From: Kalaharituber pfeilii
Lineage: Eukaryota; Ascomycota; Pezizomycetes; Pezizales; Pezizaceae
Reading direction: 5' to 3'
Assembly: GCA_015179045.1 (NCBI GenBank)
Contig: WHUZ01000004.1
Location: 1,736,001 to 1,800,000 of the forward strand
DNA: 64,000 nucleotides
Shown: positions 61,401 through 64,000 of the stretch, piece by piece
Layout: every line of letters begins with the position of its first letter
Numbering within the stretch: the stretch's first letter is position 1
Translations under genes and position numbers: made by a program
Notes under the pieces: generated by a model
What the model saw: the letters and a program-made list of their open reading frames with translations, nothing else
The model's database searches: none
Told to the model about the DNA's origin: nothing

Positions 61401-64000
61401 TGGTTAGGAGATGGCTACCGGAGGTTATTTGGGATGTGAGAGCATTGCTCAGGTTACGTGAGCACTATCAACACCTAAAGAGTTAGACAATGGACAAGAT
61501 TACTTTGATCCCGTATCCAGAAAAGATAGCTCAACGTCGTTTCTCAGGGATTATCCTCTTGGGATAGTTGAGTGAACAGCGAGGACAAGGGGAAAACAAA
61601 AAGTAAAATAGGCAAAAGTAAAATGCACAAGCAGGTATGTGGACCGTTTTTGGTGATATCGCTTTTCGTTATTGCCAGGATTGTGTGGGCTTTCGGAAAA
61701 CTCCTTTGAGTGAAAAGCACAATTAATAGGCGGGATGTAAACCCGAAAACAATTTGGGTAATGCAGATATGCAGGAGCGCTAGAGTGGCGGTGAGAGTTG
61801 AGCACTTGAAATTGAATAAGAATGACAATTAAAAGCAACAGCAAATTGCAGTGTTTATGCTAAAGTTCCAATACCATTCGCAACCGCAATTCGCCATTGC
61901 TGTTGAAGATGCACCGGTGCTGTACTCCGAATTTAGCGGGCAAATCTTGCCACTATGATACAATAATGGGTACCTTTTTCTGGCCTTTTTTTATTCGTGT
62001 CGGAGTTGGAGCGTTTTGATCCCGTTTCTAAGGTGCATGCAACAGGTCGTCCAATCGGAAAAGGTTGTGGGGAACCCGGAGATTAACCGCACATCTCCGT
62101 CTTAAGAACAATATAAATGAGCCCACCTCAAGAACATTCTACCAGCTCTTAACCGGTCCATAGTTAAACAGACAAGCTTTTACATCATATGCAATAGACA
62201 GTCGAGGTGAGTTCACCAGGCGTTTTTCGACCCTCTAGGTGCATCCCAACCGTCAAGAAAGGCGTGTTTCCTCAACTTATGTGTATGGGAAGATGCTACA
62301 AGATAACAGTTCAGATGCTTAACTCTAGGCTTAGGACTTATCTACATAACCTGGCTAGGCTGGTATGTAATGCCTTCTCCTAAACGTGCCTATTTGAACA
62401 TATCAAGCCCTGATATAATGCATATTCAACCCTTAAGTGGGGCCTATCACAACAAAGGATGATTAGCGCAATGATTTAGGTAGAGCAAGCATCGCGTCAG
62501 CATAAAGTACCTTCTGAATACCGACTGAAGAGGTTCTTGTCGATAGGTATATCATGATTGAGGTCTCCTTCTGGATTGACATCGTGGCAATTCTCCGTTT
62601 ATTGAAAATGACTGAGAGCACCAGGACATTCTCAACATTGAATGTAAGACAGGTAAAAGTGGTTGCTAACCGTTGCATATTCACCGTCTCTCTTTTAAGC
62701 TATCTTCCTTGTCAGAGTCAAGGTGTTGGAAAATGATTGGGGTGGCCGATTCATCGAAAACTCGAACCTCCCGTGCCCCCTGTCCTGACGCCCCACCCTC
62801 AACGACAGCCCCCACTGAGCGAGGGGCAATTTATCCTTAGATACTGTGCTATTACCGAAATATTCCATCGGCCCCCATATTGCCACTCAGGTATAGGAAA
62901 AATTGGATAGCGTGATAGTTGAACTGCCAATACTCTATTGACAAGATAACGGTAGAATGCGCACCGCTTCGGATACAACATAGGTACGACCAATGAATCT
63001 GATTTGGGCTCCAGTGCTGATTGCAATTTCAATTGCGCAAATACAATAAGCAATAGCCTCCTCAACGAGCTCAATTGTGATCCATTACTCTCATTTGGGT
63101 TTCACTTGCGCTTGACGCAACATCCGCACTGGGTTAACTAAGTATTCTTGCTCATAGCCCCCACTTATACCCAGATCTTTAGGTGCAGCATGTTTGATGA
63201 ACACGAGCGTTGTATAACAGAGGCAAAACTGTGGCCGATCATTCATATGAAACCATCCCCGGAAACCATGAGCGGTAGCTCAGTTGGTCATTGATATTTT
63301 CCGGCTTCTGCTTTCTACTTTTAGTTAGAGCATAACCCCCTCGGCTCTCAGGAGAAATGACACTTCCCCGACCAGTAAACTACGGTTATCGTGTGACGTA
63401 TCTCCAATGAGACCACGTTAGGACGGATTCATGAGAGAATTCCTGAAGACAGCTGTCATAAGTATGATACCTATTTTCACATTGTTAGCTTTATATACTC
63501 TCAATCCATATATCCACGAACCTTTCCACTCTTGCATAAGCAATCGATGATATCAACATCAGTAATTGGTTCCGGCACCACGCCGCGACTACGAAAGACG
63601 CAATGCATGGATCAGTTATAATAATACCCCAGGAATAATCAAGCCTTTACGACAATGGGCAGATTGATCACAGCTAGAATCGTTTCCTCTACCAAAAGAA
63701 TTCCGGACAGACTAGCGTATTAGAGTTCTTGGCTTGCCTTGAATTGTTGTGTGAATATCTCGCAACTAAATGGTGTGTAATGCAACTTTAAGTTGAACGT
63801 TAAGATATCCAGACACCGATACTAGTGAGAGCCGTAAGCCTTCTCAGGGAATATCATACCTTTTTCTCTAAACATTATATCTGGTGCTACTTCATGTATT
63901 GCCTCACGGAGCTCGATTCAAAGGTAGTGAAACACTGCAGATGAGTCGTCAAGTAGCTGCTTCCGGGCGTCCAGTTGGTTTTTGAAGGTTATTAAGACGA
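58440..64000. other. Gene-poor right end, no supported gene
   Basis: 58440 onward is the promoter side of the transcription factor. 60080-60620 is GC-rich with open frames on both strands of biased composition. The longest minus-strand frame, 59279-59752 (157 codons), and one at 62799-63074 (91 codons) have no recognisable content. 61130-61141 is a T-run. Near 63269 a tRNA-like 5' half (GCGGTAGCTCAGTTGGT) occurs without a matching 3' half. Confidence 0.4.

Noticed and set aside
63269..63350. tRNA-like segment GCGGTAGCTCAGTTGGT followed 36 nt later by TAGAGCATAACC
   Set aside because: It resembles a D-arm split by extra bases, but no matching acceptor stem, anticodon arm or T-arm follows. At best a relic.

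Overview
This is a stretch of a filamentous ascomycete genome (Pezizomycotina; a Leotiomycetes- or Eurotiomycetes-like genome would fit, but I cannot place it further). The evidence is multi-exon genes with short GT-AG introns, a fungal beta-mannosidase B, a GH1 beta-glucosidase, a fungal sugar porter, a C2H2/Zn2Cys6 transcription factor, HeLo/NB-ARC/TPR NLR genes and Tad-type LINEs. No bacterial operon structure is visible.

Layout. 1-2608 (-): beta-mannosidase, 3' end cut by the window edge, with one apparent frameshift. 6314-8056 (-): GH1 beta-glucosidase, 4 exons, 479 aa. 12124-14250 (+): MFS sugar transporter, 7 exons, 560 aa. These three could belong to plant or fungal polysaccharide use, but they are separated by kilobases of non-coding DNA and are not a tight cluster. 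14-32 kb is gene-poor and full of 5'-truncated LINE fragments (RNase H plus zinc-knuckle ends) and tiny tail-only insertions with target-site duplications.

32.5-51.7 kb is a direct tandem duplication of an about 5.5-kb unit carrying an NLR gene (HeLo, NB-ARC, seven 42-aa TPRs). Copy A (33159-36211) reads through as 982 aa. Copy B (46786-49887) has a 1-nt frameshift before the TPRs and an 8.2-kb LINE (38664-46857) inserted next to its last codons, flanked by a perfect 14-bp target-site duplication. The LINE itself carries an intron-containing fragment that resembles fungal helicase-associated proteins. The two NLR copies are nearly identical in HeLo and NB-ARC but differ strongly in the TPR array, and they carry a roughly 40-bp micro-inversion in upstream DNA.

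54686-58439 (-): a 1214-aa transcription factor with two C2H2 fingers, a Zn2Cys6 cluster and a fungal-specific regulatory domain. 58.4-64 kb holds no gene I can support.

Several frame breaks (beta-mannosidase, NLR copy B, the LINE) sit in short homopolymers or purine runs, so some may be assembly indels rather than biology. All exon boundaries were built by hand from reading frame and splice consensus. No homology search was run.
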